From Rhizobiaceae bacterium (lineage in GTDB: Bacteria > Pseudomonadota > Alphaproteobacteria > Rhizobiales > Rhizobiaceae), in NCBI GenBank assembly GCA_019635755.1, contig JAHBYW010000002.1, forward strand, positions 372,001 to 436,000: a stretch of 64,000 nucleotides of DNA, read 5' to 3'. The position numbers and the translations under genes are program-made. Of the stretch, positions 48,670 through 57,432 are shown in pieces (positions within the stretch are counted from its first letter, which is position 1; each line of letters opens with the position of its first letter). The notes beneath the pieces were generated by a model. The model saw nothing but the letters and a program-made list of their open reading frames with translations, was not told where the DNA came from and searched no databases.

Positions 48670-49510
48670 TCGACCGTTGCGAGGCGGCCTCGACGCCGAG
48701 GAAGCGCGACGCATTCGTGCCCAGCGCATCGAGCGCGTCGGCCGGTGGCTGTTCCCCTTGTTGATCATGGCCGCGGCGATCTGGCTATGGGACCGCATCT
48801 GCGTGTGGAACGAGATCCCCCACTACATCCTCCCCCGGCCGTATCTGGTGGTGCAGACGCTCTGGACGGACGCGGCCCTGCTGTTCGGATCGCTGCTGAC
48901 CACGCTCAGGATCACGTTCCTCGGCCTGCTGCTCGCTGTCGTTGGCGGGGTCGGCCTGGCGGTCCTGTTCACCCAGTCGAAATGGGTGGAGATGTCGTTC
49001 TTCCCCTTCGCGGTGGTGTTGCAGGTGACGCCGATCGTGGCGATCTTCCCGCTGATCAACATCTATGTCGGCAACCAGACGGCGAAGCTGCTGCTCTGCG
49101 CCTGGATCGTCGCGTTCTTCCCGATCCTGTCCAATACGACGCTCGGGCTGAACTCCGTCGACCGCAACCTGATCGACCTTTTCAAGCTGAACCGCGCCAG
49201 CCGCTGGCAGCAGTTGTGGCATCTGAGGCTTCCCGCCGCGATGCCGTACTTCCTCGGCGGCCTGAAGATCGCCGGCGGCCTGTCGCTGATCGGCGCGGTG
49301 GTGGCCGAATTCGTGGCAGGGGCCTCGGGCCAGTCGTCGGGGCTGGCGTCCCGCATCATCGAGGCCGGCTACCGGCTCAACGCGCCGCGGTTGTTCGCGG
49401 CGCTGATCCTGATCTCGGTCACCGGCATCCTGATCTTCCTGGTGCTGTCGCTGGTGTCACATCTCGCGCTGCGGCGCTGGCACGAAAGCGCGCTGAAGCA
49501 GGAGGGGTAG
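48656..49510 (+). CDS. ABC transporter permease (SsuC/TauC type)
   Basis: A 284-residue inner-membrane permease with about six helices. The EAA-type coupling loop is LFKLNRASRWQQLWHLRLPAAMPYFLGGLKIAGGLSLIGAVVAEF. The N-terminal basic stretch (about 1-28) precedes the first helix PLLIMAAAIWLWDRI. The ATG at 48656 lies within the ATPase 3' end, giving tight coupling. The transporter is therefore complete: binding protein, ATPase, permease. Confidence 0.93.
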   Translation: MTVADRPLRGGLDAEEARRIRAQRIERVGRWLFPLLIMAAAIWLWDRICVWNEIPHYILPRPYLVVQTLWTDAALLFGSLLTTLRITFLGLLLAVVGGVGLAVLFTQSKWVEMSFFPFAVVLQVTPIVAIFPLINIYVGNQTAKLLLCAWIVAFFPILSNTTLGLNSVDRNLIDLFKLNRASRWQQLWHLRLPAAMPYFLGGLKIAGGLSLIGAVVAEFVAGASGQSSGLASRIIEAGYRLNAPRLFAALILISVTGILIFLVLSLVSHLALRRWHESALKQEG

Positions 49511-49546
49511 AGGGATGGTACGGGTGGTGCTTCGGTGGAGCAGGGC

Positions 49547-50854
49547 ATGACGCTGCCCATCCCAGCCTCCGGCGCATACGTCCTCGCCAACGCCCGCGTT
49601 CACGCATCGCTGACGCCGGGCCTTGAAACCGCGTTCGACCGTGATGGCTTCGCTTTGACCGACATTGCCGTCGCCGACGGCACCGTGACCGGCATCGCGC
49701 CGCGCAACGACACGCCGACCCCTTCGAGCGCGATCGACCTCGCGGGCCGCATCGTCCTGCCGTGCTTCGTCGATTGCCACACGCATCTCGACAAGGGCCA
49801 TATCTGGTCGCGTACTCCCAATCCCGACGGCTCCTTCATGGGCGCGCTGAATGCAGCCGGCGCCGACCGCGTCGCGCGCTGGAGCGCCGCCGATGTGGAG
49901 CGGCGGATGGATTTCGCGCTGCGGACGGCCTACGCCCACGGCACCGCCGCGATCCGGACCCATCTCGATTCCATCCCGCCTCAGGACATGATTTCATGGC
50001 CGGTGTTCGAGGCGATGCGCGAGCGCTGGGCGGGCCGGATCGAACTCCAGGCCGCCTGCCTCTTCGGCATCGAGGCGGCCCGGGATTTCGTCTGGCTGGA
50101 GCAGATGGCGAAGCGTGTCGCCGCGGCGAAGGGCGTGCTCGGCGCCGTCACCTACATGATGCCCGACCTCGACGAATTGATCGACCGCATGTTCCGCCAC
50201 GCGATCGACCGCGGCCTCGACCTCGACTTCCACGCCGACGAGACGGACGACCGCACCGCCGTGTCGTTGCGCAAGATCGCGGAAGCGGCGCTGCGCCACG
50301 ACTTTCAGGGCCGGATACTCGTCGGCCATTGCTGCGCCCTGTCGCGCCAGCCGGACGGCGAGGTGCTCGACACGCTGGACAAGGTCGCCCTGGCCAACAT
50401 CGCGATCGTGTCGCTGCCGATGTGCAACCTCTATCTTCAGGACCGCCGCCACGACGCAACCACGCCGCGCTGGCGGGGCGTCACGCTGCTGCACGAGATG
50501 AAGGCGAGGGGCATCCCCGTCGCCGTCGCCTCGGACAACACCCGCGATCCGTTCTACGCCTATGGCGACCTCGACATGCTGGAGGTCTACCGCATGGCGA
50601 CGCGCATCCTGCATTTCGACCACCCCGTCGCGGACTGGCCCCAGGCAGTGGCGTCAGCGCCAGCCGACATCATGCGGTTACCCGGCCTCGGAAGACTGGC
50701 GCCGGGCAGGGGCGCCGATTTCGTGATCTTCAAGGGCCGAAGCTGGACCGAACTGCTGTCGCGGCCGGAGACGGATCGCGTCGTGGTGCGGAGCGGCCGC
50801 GCCATCGAGCGGGTGATCCCCGACTATGCCGAACTCGACGATCTGATGGACTGA
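49547..50854 (+). CDS. cytosine deaminase-like amidohydrolase
   Basis: A 435-residue amidohydrolase-superfamily enzyme. Metal-binding H78-T-H80 is in FVDCHTHLDKGHIW, further ligands lie in FHADETDDRT and VGHCCALS, and the metal Asp is D330 in ASDNTRDPFYAYGDLDML, a pattern characteristic of bacterial CodA-type deaminases. CodA-type enzymes deaminate cytosine, creatinine or isoguanine-like rings, releasing ammonia, which suits the sigma-54 control. The ATG at 49547 has GGTGGAG six bases before it. It lies 36 bases after the permease gene. Confidence 0.88.
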   Translation: MTLPIPASGAYVLANARVHASLTPGLETAFDRDGFALTDIAVADGTVTGIAPRNDTPTPSSAIDLAGRIVLPCFVDCHTHLDKGHIWSRTPNPDGSFMGALNAAGADRVARWSAADVERRMDFALRTAYAHGTAAIRTHLDSIPPQDMISWPVFEAMRERWAGRIELQAACLFGIEAARDFVWLEQMAKRVAAAKGVLGAVTYMMPDLDELIDRMFRHAIDRGLDLDFHADETDDRTAVSLRKIAEAALRHDFQGRILVGHCCALSRQPDGEVLDTLDKVALANIAIVSLPMCNLYLQDRRHDATTPRWRGVTLLHEMKARGIPVAVASDNTRDPFYAYGDLDMLEVYRMATRILHFDHPVADWPQAVASAPADIMRLPGLGRLAPGRGADFVIFKGRSWTELLSRPETDRVVVRSGRAIERVIPDYAELDDLMD

Positions 50855-50857
50855 CGC

Positions 50858-52255
50858 ATGGATGTCACAGCACTGAAGGCGGACCTCGCGGGGCTGAAGA
50901 TCGAGGACAATCCGGCGATCATCCAGCAGAAGAGCCGCGACTTCTACTGGTACAGCCCGGTGCTGAAGCGCCAGCTCGAGCATGTCACGGGCGACATCGT
51001 CGTCACCCCGAAGAGCGAGGACGAGGTGATCCGGGTGCTGGCGGCCTGCCACCGTCACGGCATTCCCGTCACCCCGCGCGGTTCGGGCACGGGCAATTAC
51101 GGCCAGGCGATGCCGCTGTCCGGCGGCGTGGTGCTGTCGCTGGCCGAGCTCAACCAGATCGGGAACATCGCGCCGGGCCGCGTCACCTGCGGCGCGGGCG
51201 CCATCCTTGCCGACATCGACCGCGCCACGCGTGCGCACTCGGGACAGGAACTGCGCATGTTCCCGTCCACTTACAACACCGCCTCGATCGGCGGCTTCAT
51301 CGCCGGCGGCTCGGGCGGGGTCGGCTCGATCCGCTGGGGCGGCCTGCGCGACCTCGGCAACGTCATCCGGCTGCGAATTGTCACCATGGAATCCGCCCCT
51401 CGGGTGATGGAACTGACCGGCGAGGACGTGCTGAAGGTCATGCACGCCTACGGCACCAATGGGATCATCACCGAGGTGGAGGTGCCGCTGACGGCCGCCT
51501 ACGACTGGGTGGACGCCATCGTCGGGTTCGACGATTTCATGCAGGCGGCACGCTTCGGCAACCTCATGGCGATCCAGGACGGGCTGCTCTCGAAGCTGAT
51601 CACGCCGATCGCAGCGCCCGTGCCCTACGACTATTTCAAGCGGCACCAGAAATTCCTGCGCCGCGACCAGAGCGTCGTCGTGCTGATGGTCGCCGCGCAT
51701 GCCATGGACGCCTTCGCGGCCCTGGCGCGCCGCAGCAAGGGCGAGATCCTCTACCGCTCCGACTCGGCGACCGAGGCCGAGGCGAAAGGCCTGCCGCCGG
51801 CCTATGAACTGACCTGGAACCACACGACGCTGCGGGCGCTGCGGGTGGACCCGGCGATCACCTATCTCCAGACCCGCTACCCTTCCCCCGACCATCTCGG
51901 CCACGTCGAGGCGATGGTGAAGCGCTTCGGCGACGAGGTGCCGGCGCATCTGGAATACATCCGCTTCGACGGCGAGATCGGCGCGGCCGGGCTGCCGCTG
52001 GTCCGCTTCACCAGCGAGGACCGGCTGGATGAGATCATCCGCATCCATGAGGACAATGGCTGCTGGATCTTCAACCCGCACCGCTACACGCTGGAAGAGG
52101 GCGGCATGAAGCAGACCGACGAGGTCCAACTCGCCTTCAAGCGCGAGGTCGACGCGAACGGCCTGCTCAATCCCGGCAAGATGATCGCATGGGAGAACCC
52201 CGCCTACGACTACCGGTCGGGCAAGCCGTTCCTGTTCAAGGGGCTGCAAAGCTAG
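50858..52255 (+). CDS. FAD-binding oxidoreductase (GlcD/VAO type)
   Basis: A 465-residue PCMH-type flavoprotein. The FAD pyrophosphate motif is VTPRGSGTGNYGQAMPLSGGVVLSL, with AGGSGGVGSIRWGGL further on, and a C-terminal FAD-linked oxidase domain ending EVDANGLLNPGKMIAWENP. Such enzymes oxidise hydroxy acids, aldehydes or reduced rings and pass electrons to a dye, quinone or oxygen. The start is three bases after the deaminase stop, so it belongs to the same operon. The substrate is probably the deamination product; this is inference. Confidence 0.86.
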   Translation: MDVTALKADLAGLKIEDNPAIIQQKSRDFYWYSPVLKRQLEHVTGDIVVTPKSEDEVIRVLAACHRHGIPVTPRGSGTGNYGQAMPLSGGVVLSLAELNQIGNIAPGRVTCGAGAILADIDRATRAHSGQELRMFPSTYNTASIGGFIAGGSGGVGSIRWGGLRDLGNVIRLRIVTMESAPRVMELTGEDVLKVMHAYGTNGIITEVEVPLTAAYDWVDAIVGFDDFMQAARFGNLMAIQDGLLSKLITPIAAPVPYDYFKRHQKFLRRDQSVVVLMVAAHAMDAFAALARRSKGEILYRSDSATEAEAKGLPPAYELTWNHTTLRALRVDPAITYLQTRYPSPDHLGHVEAMVKRFGDEVPAHLEYIRFDGEIGAAGLPLVRFTSEDRLDEIIRIHEDNGCWIFNPHRYTLEEGGMKQTDEVQLAFKREVDANGLLNPGKMIAWENPAYDYRSGKPFLFKGLQS

Positions 52256-52260
52256 CGCCG

Positions 52261-52842
52261 ATGAACGTCCTCGTCCTCTTCGCGCACCCCGTGGAGTCGA
52301 GCTTCAACGCCGCGCTGCACCGGCTGATCGTCGAGCGGCTGAGGGCGAAGGGACACACGGTCGACGACTGCGACCTCTATGCCGAGGATTTCGACCCGCG
52401 GCTGACGCGCGCGGAACGTCTCGCCTATCACGACACGCCGGCGAACATCGAACCCGTTCGCGCCTATGTCGAGCGGCTGAAGCGCGCCGAGGCCCTGGTG
52501 CTCTGCTTCCCGGTCTGGAACTACGGCTATCCGGCGATCCTGAAGGGCTTCTTCGACCGGGTCTTTCTGCCTGGCGTGTCGTTCGAGATGATCAACGGCA
52601 AGGCGACGCCCAGCCTGCACAACATCCGGAAGGCGGCGGTGGTCACCAGCTATGGCGGCAGCCGGTTCCGCGCCATCCTGATGGGCGACCCGCCGCGCCG
52701 GCTGGCCAAGCGCCTCCTGCGCTCGACCATCAAGCCGCTCGCGCCGCTCGCCTATCTCGCGCACTATTCGATGAACCTCTCGACCGACAGCTCGCGTGAC
52801 GCCTTCATGGCGAAAGTCGGAAGCGTCATGGACGGTTTTTGA
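52261..52842 (+). CDS. NAD(P)H-dependent quinone reductase/flavodoxin-fold (first)
   Basis: A 193-residue NQO1/KefF-type flavodoxin-fold protein. MNVLVLFAHPVESSFNAALH is the FMN/FAD phosphate-binding opening, followed by DLYAEDFDPRLTRAER and LCFPVWNYGYPAILKGFFDRVFLPG, the quinone-site region. It starts five bases after the FAD oxidoreductase stop. It probably takes electrons from NAD(P)H to a flavin or quinone in this pathway. Its paralogue follows at once. Confidence 0.88.
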   Translation: MNVLVLFAHPVESSFNAALHRLIVERLRAKGHTVDDCDLYAEDFDPRLTRAERLAYHDTPANIEPVRAYVERLKRAEALVLCFPVWNYGYPAILKGFFDRVFLPGVSFEMINGKATPSLHNIRKAAVVTSYGGSRFRAILMGDPPRRLAKRLLRSTIKPLAPLAYLAHYSMNLSTDSSRDAFMAKVGSVMDGF

Positions 52843-53423
52843 TGAAGTGTCTCGTCGTCTACTGCCATCCTGTGCCGGAGAGTTTTGCCGCCGCGCTGCG
52901 GGACGCCAGCGTCGCCACGTTGAAGGAGCGCGGCTGGGATGTCCAGGTGATCGACCTCTACGCCGAGAAGTTCGATCCGGTGCTCTCGACCGAGGAGCGG
53001 CACAACATGGAACATGCGCCGACCGACCCGAAGCTTGCCCCGCATATCGAAAGCCTGAGATGGGCGCAGGCGATCCTCTTCGTGTACCCGACGTGGTGGT
53101 ACGGCCTGCCCGCGATGCTGAAGGGCTGGCTCGACCGTGTCTGGTGGACCGATGTCGCGTTCAAGCTTCCGCCCGACGGGCGCATCGTATCGCTTCTCTC
53201 GCATATCGACCATGTCGGCGTGATCACGACCTGCGGAACGTCCTGGTGGATTTCCGCGCTGATCGGCCAACCCGGACGCAAAACGATCCTGCGCGGCATC
53301 CGCGCGCTTTGCGCGTGGCGGACGAGGACGATGTTCCTGGCGATGTACGAGATGGACAATTCGACGCCGCAGGGCCGGGCGGCTTTTCTTGAGAAAGTGA
53401 AGCGGAAGGTGGCGCGCTGGTAG
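52842..53423 (+). CDS. NAD(P)H-dependent quinone reductase/flavodoxin-fold (second)
   Basis: A 193-residue paralogue of the preceding gene, the same length but clearly diverged. MKCLVVYCHPVPESFAAALRDA opens the fold and FVYPTWWYGLPAMLKGWLDRVWW is the second conserved block. TGATG overlap joins it to the previous gene. Tandem duplication with divergence suggests two components or two substrate steps rather than simple dosage. It is the last gene of the operon, and 27 bases separate it from a convergent gene. Confidence 0.87.
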   Translation: MKCLVVYCHPVPESFAAALRDASVATLKERGWDVQVIDLYAEKFDPVLSTEERHNMEHAPTDPKLAPHIESLRWAQAILFVYPTWWYGLPAMLKGWLDRVWWTDVAFKLPPDGRIVSLLSHIDHVGVITTCGTSWWISALIGQPGRKTILRGIRALCAWRTRTMFLAMYEMDNSTPQGRAAFLEKVKRKVARW

Positions 53424-53450
53424 CGTCGTTCCTCCCTCAAGGGAGAGGGA

Positions 53451-55895
53451 TCAGGCCCTGACCCGTTCCGCCTTCGGGTCGTACATCGGCTTCAGGCTTG
53501 CATCCGCCGCCACGCGCCGGCCGGCGATCTCGATCTCGTAGGACGAGGCGAGCAGTTCGGACTCGCTCTCGCCCTCGCTCGGCACATAGCCGAGACCAAT
53601 CGCGCCGCCGAGGTGGTGGCCGTAATTGCCGGACGTAACCGTGCCGACGATGGTGCCGTCGCGCACGATCGCCTCGTTGTGGAACAGCAGCGGCTCGGGA
53701 TCGCGCAAGCGGAACTGAACAAGCCGGCGCTCCAGCCCCTTTTCTCGCTTCTTCAGCACCGCGTCGCGGCCGATGAAGTCCGGCTTCTTTGTCTTGACCG
53801 CGAAGCCGAGGCCGGCCTCCAGCACATGGTCCTCGTCGGTAATGTCGTGGCCGAAATGGCGGAACGCCTTTTCGATGCGGCAGGAATCCAGCGTGTGGAT
53901 GCCGCAGAGCTTCAGCCCGAGATCGCGGCCCGCCTCCTCGATTGCCTCGAACACATGCGCCGTCTGATCGGTCGAGACGTATAGCTCCCAGCCGAGTTCG
54001 CCGACATAGGTGACGCGGTGGGCACGGGCGAGGCCATAGCCGATCTCGATCTCCTGAAACATTCCGAACGGATTGGTTTCGTTGGAGAAATCGTTCGGGC
54101 TCACCCTCTGAATCAAGTCGCGGGATTTCGGTCCCATCAGACAGAGCACGCTTTCCGCGGCCGTCACATCCGTGATGACCGCGAAGGCGTCGCCCACATG
54201 CCGGCGTAGCCAGGCGAGGTCGCGCCTGAGCGTTGCGCCTGGCACGACCAGAAGGAACGCCGTCTCGGACAGGCGCGTCACCGTCAAGTCGCTCTCGATG
54301 CCGCCGCGTTCGTTCAGCATCTGCGAGTAGACGATGCGGCCGGCCGGCACGTCGACATCGTTGGCGCAGACCTTCTGGAGAAACGCGCAGGCGTCGCGGC
54401 CCTCGACGCGGATCTTGCCGAAGGAGGTCATGTCGAACAGGCCGACATTGTTTCGCACGGCCAGATGCTCGTCGCGCTGGTTGTCGAACCAGTTCTGCCG
54501 CCACCACGAATATCGGTACTCGCGCTCCTGGCCGTCCCGCGCGAACCAGTTTGCGCGCTCCCAGCCGGCGACCTCGCCGAAGACGGCGCCGCGCGCCTTC
54601 AGGTGCTCGTGCAGTGGCGAACGCCGCACGCCGCGGGCGGTCGCGACCTGCCGGTAGGGGAAATGGTCCGCATAGAGCAGGCCGAGCGTCTCGGTGACGC
54701 GCTCCTTCAGATAGCGGCGATTGCGCTGGAAGGGCTGCATGCGGCGGATGTCGACTTCCCAGAGATCGAACGGCGGCTCGCCGTCGTTCATCCATTGCGC
54801 CAGCGCCATGCCCGCGCCGCCTGACGAGACAATGCCGATCGAATTGTAGCCGGTCGCCATCCAGTAGCCGCGCACCTCGGGCGCCTCGCCCAGATAGTAG
54901 CGGTCGTCCGGCGTAAAACTCTCCGGCCCGTTGAAGAAGGTGTGGATGCCGGCGGTTTCCAGCATCGGCATGCGCTTCACGCCCATTTCGAGGATGGGCG
55001 CGAAATGGTCCATGTCCTCCGGCAGCTGGTCGAAGCAGAAATCCTCGGAAATGCCGTTCATGCCCCAGGGCTTCGCCACCGGCTCGAAGGCACCCAGCAT
55101 CATCTTGCCGGCGTCTTCCTTGTAGTAAGCGCACTCGTCCGGCACGCGCAGCACCGGCAGGCGCGACAGGCCGGGGATCGGCTCGGTGATCAGGTAGAAA
55201 TGCTCGCACGCGTGCGACGGGATCGTCACGCCCGACTTCAGGCCGAGTTCTCGCGCCCACATGCCGGCGCAGTTGACGATCATGTCCGTCGCGATCGTGC
55301 CCTGTTCGCCGCCCTTCTCCCACGATACGCCGGTGACGCTTCCGTCCTTCTGGTGGACGGCGGTGACCTTGACGCCCTCGACGATTTTGGCGCCGCGCTG
55401 CCGCGCGCCCTTGGCCAGCGCCATGGCGATGTTGGCCGGGTCGCACTGGCCGTCGAGCGGCAGGTGCACCGCGCCGACCACGTCCGAGATGTTCAGATGC
55501 GGGTACATCTCCTTGACCTCGGTCGGCGTGATCTCGCGCACGTCGACGTCGAAGGCCCGCGCGACGGTGGCCTGCCGCAGCAGTTCGTGGTGACGCTCCT
55601 TCGTCAGCGCGACCGAGATCGAGCCGACCTGGCGCATGCCCGTGCCGACGCCGGTTTCCTCCTCGAGCTTGCGGTAGAGGTCGGCGGAATATTTCGCCAG
55701 CCGCGTCATGTTCCTCGAGCCACGCAGCTGCCCGATCAGGCCGGCGGCGTGCCATGTCGTGCCGGAGGTGAGCTGTTTGCGCTCCAGCAGGACGATGTCC
55801 GTCCAGCCTAGTTTGGCGAGGTGGTACGCCACCGAGCAGCCGGAGACGCCACCGCCGATGATGACGACGCGGGCGGAGGAGGGGAGGGTGGTCAT
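53451..55895 (-). CDS. FAD-dependent dimethylglycine dehydrogenase/GcvT fusion
   Basis: An 814-residue flavoprotein. The N-terminal DAO-fold opens VVIIGGGVSGCSVAYHLAKLG and continues to LTSGTTWHAAG, where H49 is at the position of the covalent FAD His in dimethylglycine dehydrogenase. The C-terminal half (about 420-810) is a GcvT-like folate-binding domain with LGWELYVSTDQTAHVF and GLGFAVKTKKPDFIGRD, which passes the methyl group as methylene-tetrahydrofolate. Substrate is probably dimethylglycine, sarcosine or a related N-methyl amine. It is last in the minus-strand cluster; its paralogue is at 57433. Confidence 0.88.
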   Translation of the reverse strand: MTTLPSSARVVIIGGGVSGCSVAYHLAKLGWTDIVLLERKQLTSGTTWHAAGLIGQLRGSRNMTRLAKYSADLYRKLEEETGVGTGMRQVGSISVALTKERHHELLRQATVARAFDVDVREITPTEVKEMYPHLNISDVVGAVHLPLDGQCDPANIAMALAKGARQRGAKIVEGVKVTAVHQKDGSVTGVSWEKGGEQGTIATDMIVNCAGMWARELGLKSGVTIPSHACEHFYLITEPIPGLSRLPVLRVPDECAYYKEDAGKMMLGAFEPVAKPWGMNGISEDFCFDQLPEDMDHFAPILEMGVKRMPMLETAGIHTFFNGPESFTPDDRYYLGEAPEVRGYWMATGYNSIGIVSSGGAGMALAQWMNDGEPPFDLWEVDIRRMQPFQRNRRYLKERVTETLGLLYADHFPYRQVATARGVRRSPLHEHLKARGAVFGEVAGWERANWFARDGQEREYRYSWWRQNWFDNQRDEHLAVRNNVGLFDMTSFGKIRVEGRDACAFLQKVCANDVDVPAGRIVYSQMLNERGGIESDLTVTRLSETAFLLVVPGATLRRDLAWLRRHVGDAFAVITDVTAAESVLCLMGPKSRDLIQRVSPNDFSNETNPFGMFQEIEIGYGLARAHRVTYVGELGWELYVSTDQTAHVFEAIEEAGRDLGLKLCGIHTLDSCRIEKAFRHFGHDITDEDHVLEAGLGFAVKTKKPDFIGRDAVLKKREKGLERRLVQFRLRDPEPLLFHNEAIVRDGTIVGTVTSGNYGHHLGGAIGLGYVPSEGESESELLASSYEIEIAGRRVAADASLKPMYDPKAERVRA

Positions 55896-55942
55896 CTCGA
55901 AGCGTTCTCGATCGGGAGCTGCGCAAGGATTGGCATGAATGC

Positions 55943-56048
55943 ACCCCCACCCCTGACCCCTCCCCGCAAGGGGGAGGGGAACTTAGAGCGCGGTAGCCAA
56001 CCTCCCCCTTGCGGGGAGGTCGGCGCGCGAGGCGCGCCGGGTGGGGGT
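55943..56048. repeat. GC-rich inverted repeat, copy B
   Basis: The region opens CACCCCCACCCCTGACCCCTC and closes GGGTGGGGGTATGC. An inner CCTCCCCCTTGCGGGGAGG (56001-56019) folds on itself, and CGGCGCGCGAGGCGCGCCGG is a further internal palindrome. It fills most of the 177-base gap between two genes of the dehydrogenase cluster. Same class as copy A. Confidence 0.75.
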
Positions 56049-56072
56049 ATGCGACGTGGGGCGGCGGTCACT

Positions 56073-57254
56073 CTACGCCGCCTTCCGCTTGTAGCTCGCC
56101 ACGAACCGCTTCAGCCGCGTCGCGGCTTCGCGCAGCACGTCGTCGGGCTGGCAGAGGCTGATGCGGATGTGGCCTTCCGCTGCCTCGCCGAAGGCGGCGC
56201 CGGGCGTCACCGAAACCTGCTCGGCGTCGAGGAAGGCCCAGGCGAACGTCTCGGAATTTGGCTCGACCGCCCGCACGTCCAGCATCACATACATGCCGCC
56301 TTCGGAGCCGCGCACGGTGACATGGTTGAGGCCGCGGATCGTCTCGAGGATCATCTTGCGCCGGGCGGCATAGAGGTGGGCGATCGCCTCTACGCCGTAG
56401 TCGTTCTCAAGCGCCTCGACCGCCGCGCGCGAGACGAAATCGGGCAGGCCGTAGGTCGAGACGAGGTTCAGATCGATCAGCAGGCGGATGATTTCGGCCG
56501 GGCCGGTCAGCCAGCCGATGCGCCAGCCGGTCATGCCGTGGCTCTTCGACATCGAGTTGATGACCAGCGTGCGCTCGGCCATGCCGGGAATGGCGCGCGG
56601 CGAGGCATGCAAATTGCCACCCAGCGTCCAGTACACCTCGTCGGAGAGCAGCCAGAGGTCCAGCTTGATGCAGAGCTTCGCCAGCGCCTCCAGCGACTCG
56701 TTCGTGTAGATCGCGCCGGTCGGATTGTTCGGGCTGTTGATCAGGATCACCTTCGTGTTCGGGCGCACGGCCGCTTCTATTCCCGCGATGTCGGGCTGGA
56801 AACCGGCCTCCGCCTTGCTCTCCACCACGGTGAAGTCCGCACCCGCCGCGCGGAACGTGCCCGGATATGTCGCGTAATAAGGGCCGACGACGATCGCGTG
56901 GTCGCCCTTGTCCAGCGTGCCCTGTACGGCGGCGTAGAGCGCGGCCTGCCCGCCGGGCGCCGCGATCACTTCGTTTGCCGTCGTCGCGATGCCGGTGCAG
57001 CGTGTCGAGATTTTCGCCATTGCCGCGCGGAGCGCGGGTATGCCGGGAAGCTGCGTGTAGTGGTGATGGCCGGCGCGCACCTCGCGCACGCAGGCCTCCA
57101 CCGTCTCCGACGGCGTATCGAAGTCATGGTCGCCGACCGACAGCATGATGATCGGCTGGCCCGCTTCCTTGCGCTTCCACGCTTCGAAATGGACTTCCCA
57201 GCCATCCTTGCCGGACGGGATGATGTTCTGCAGGCGAGAGGAGGGAGAGGGCAT
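56073..57254 (-). CDS. PLP-dependent class I/II aminotransferase
   Basis: A 393-residue fold-type I aminotransferase. The Schiff-base Lys is K237 in NSMSKSHGMTGWRIGWL; the cofactor Asp/Tyr region is LINSPNNPTGAIYTNESL, and the substrate-carboxylate Arg lies in GHIRISLCQPDD near the C-terminus. It resembles broad aspartate/aromatic-type aminotransferases. It sits between the two dehydrogenase paralogues with repeats on both sides, suggesting a role in processing the amino acid released by demethylation, or supplying the substrate. Confidence 0.9.
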   Translation of the reverse strand: MPSPSSRLQNIIPSGKDGWEVHFEAWKRKEAGQPIIMLSVGDHDFDTPSETVEACVREVRAGHHHYTQLPGIPALRAAMAKISTRCTGIATTANEVIAAPGGQAALYAAVQGTLDKGDHAIVVGPYYATYPGTFRAAGADFTVVESKAEAGFQPDIAGIEAAVRPNTKVILINSPNNPTGAIYTNESLEALAKLCIKLDLWLLSDEVYWTLGGNLHASPRAIPGMAERTLVINSMSKSHGMTGWRIGWLTGPAEIIRLLIDLNLVSTYGLPDFVSRAAVEALENDYGVEAIAHLYAARRKMILETIRGLNHVTVRGSEGGMYVMLDVRAVEPNSETFAWAFLDAEQVSVTPGAAFGEAAEGHIRISLCQPDDVLREAATRLKRFVASYKRKAA

Positions 57255-57283
57255 GGTCAGGCGTCCAGTGCTTGCCAGAAATC

Positions 57284-57417
57284 GCCCCCACTCCGGTTCG
57301 CTTTGCGAACCACCTCCCCCCCTGACAGGGGGAGAGGAAAGTTGGGGCCGTTGCCGCGCTTCCTCTCCCCTGTCGAGTGAGGGAAAGGTTTCCCGCGCAG
57401 CGGGACGGAGTGGGGGT
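57284..57417. repeat. GC-rich inverted repeat, copy C
   Basis: Outer arms CCCCCACTCCG (57285-57295) and CGGAGTGGGGG (57406-57416) are perfectly complementary. Inner parts CCTCCCCCCTGACAGGGGGAG and TTCCTCTCCCCTGTCGAGTGAGG pair partly. It occupies the 178-base gap between the aminotransferase and the second dehydrogenase, and is related to but not identical with copies A and B. Confidence 0.7.
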
Positions 57418-57432
57418 CGAAATCGACGGTTC

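Noticed and set aside
49762-51807. 681-codon plus-strand frame spanning the deaminase and FAD oxidoreductase
   Set aside because: It is an alternative frame across two well-supported genes, with Arg/Pro-rich sequence and no domains.
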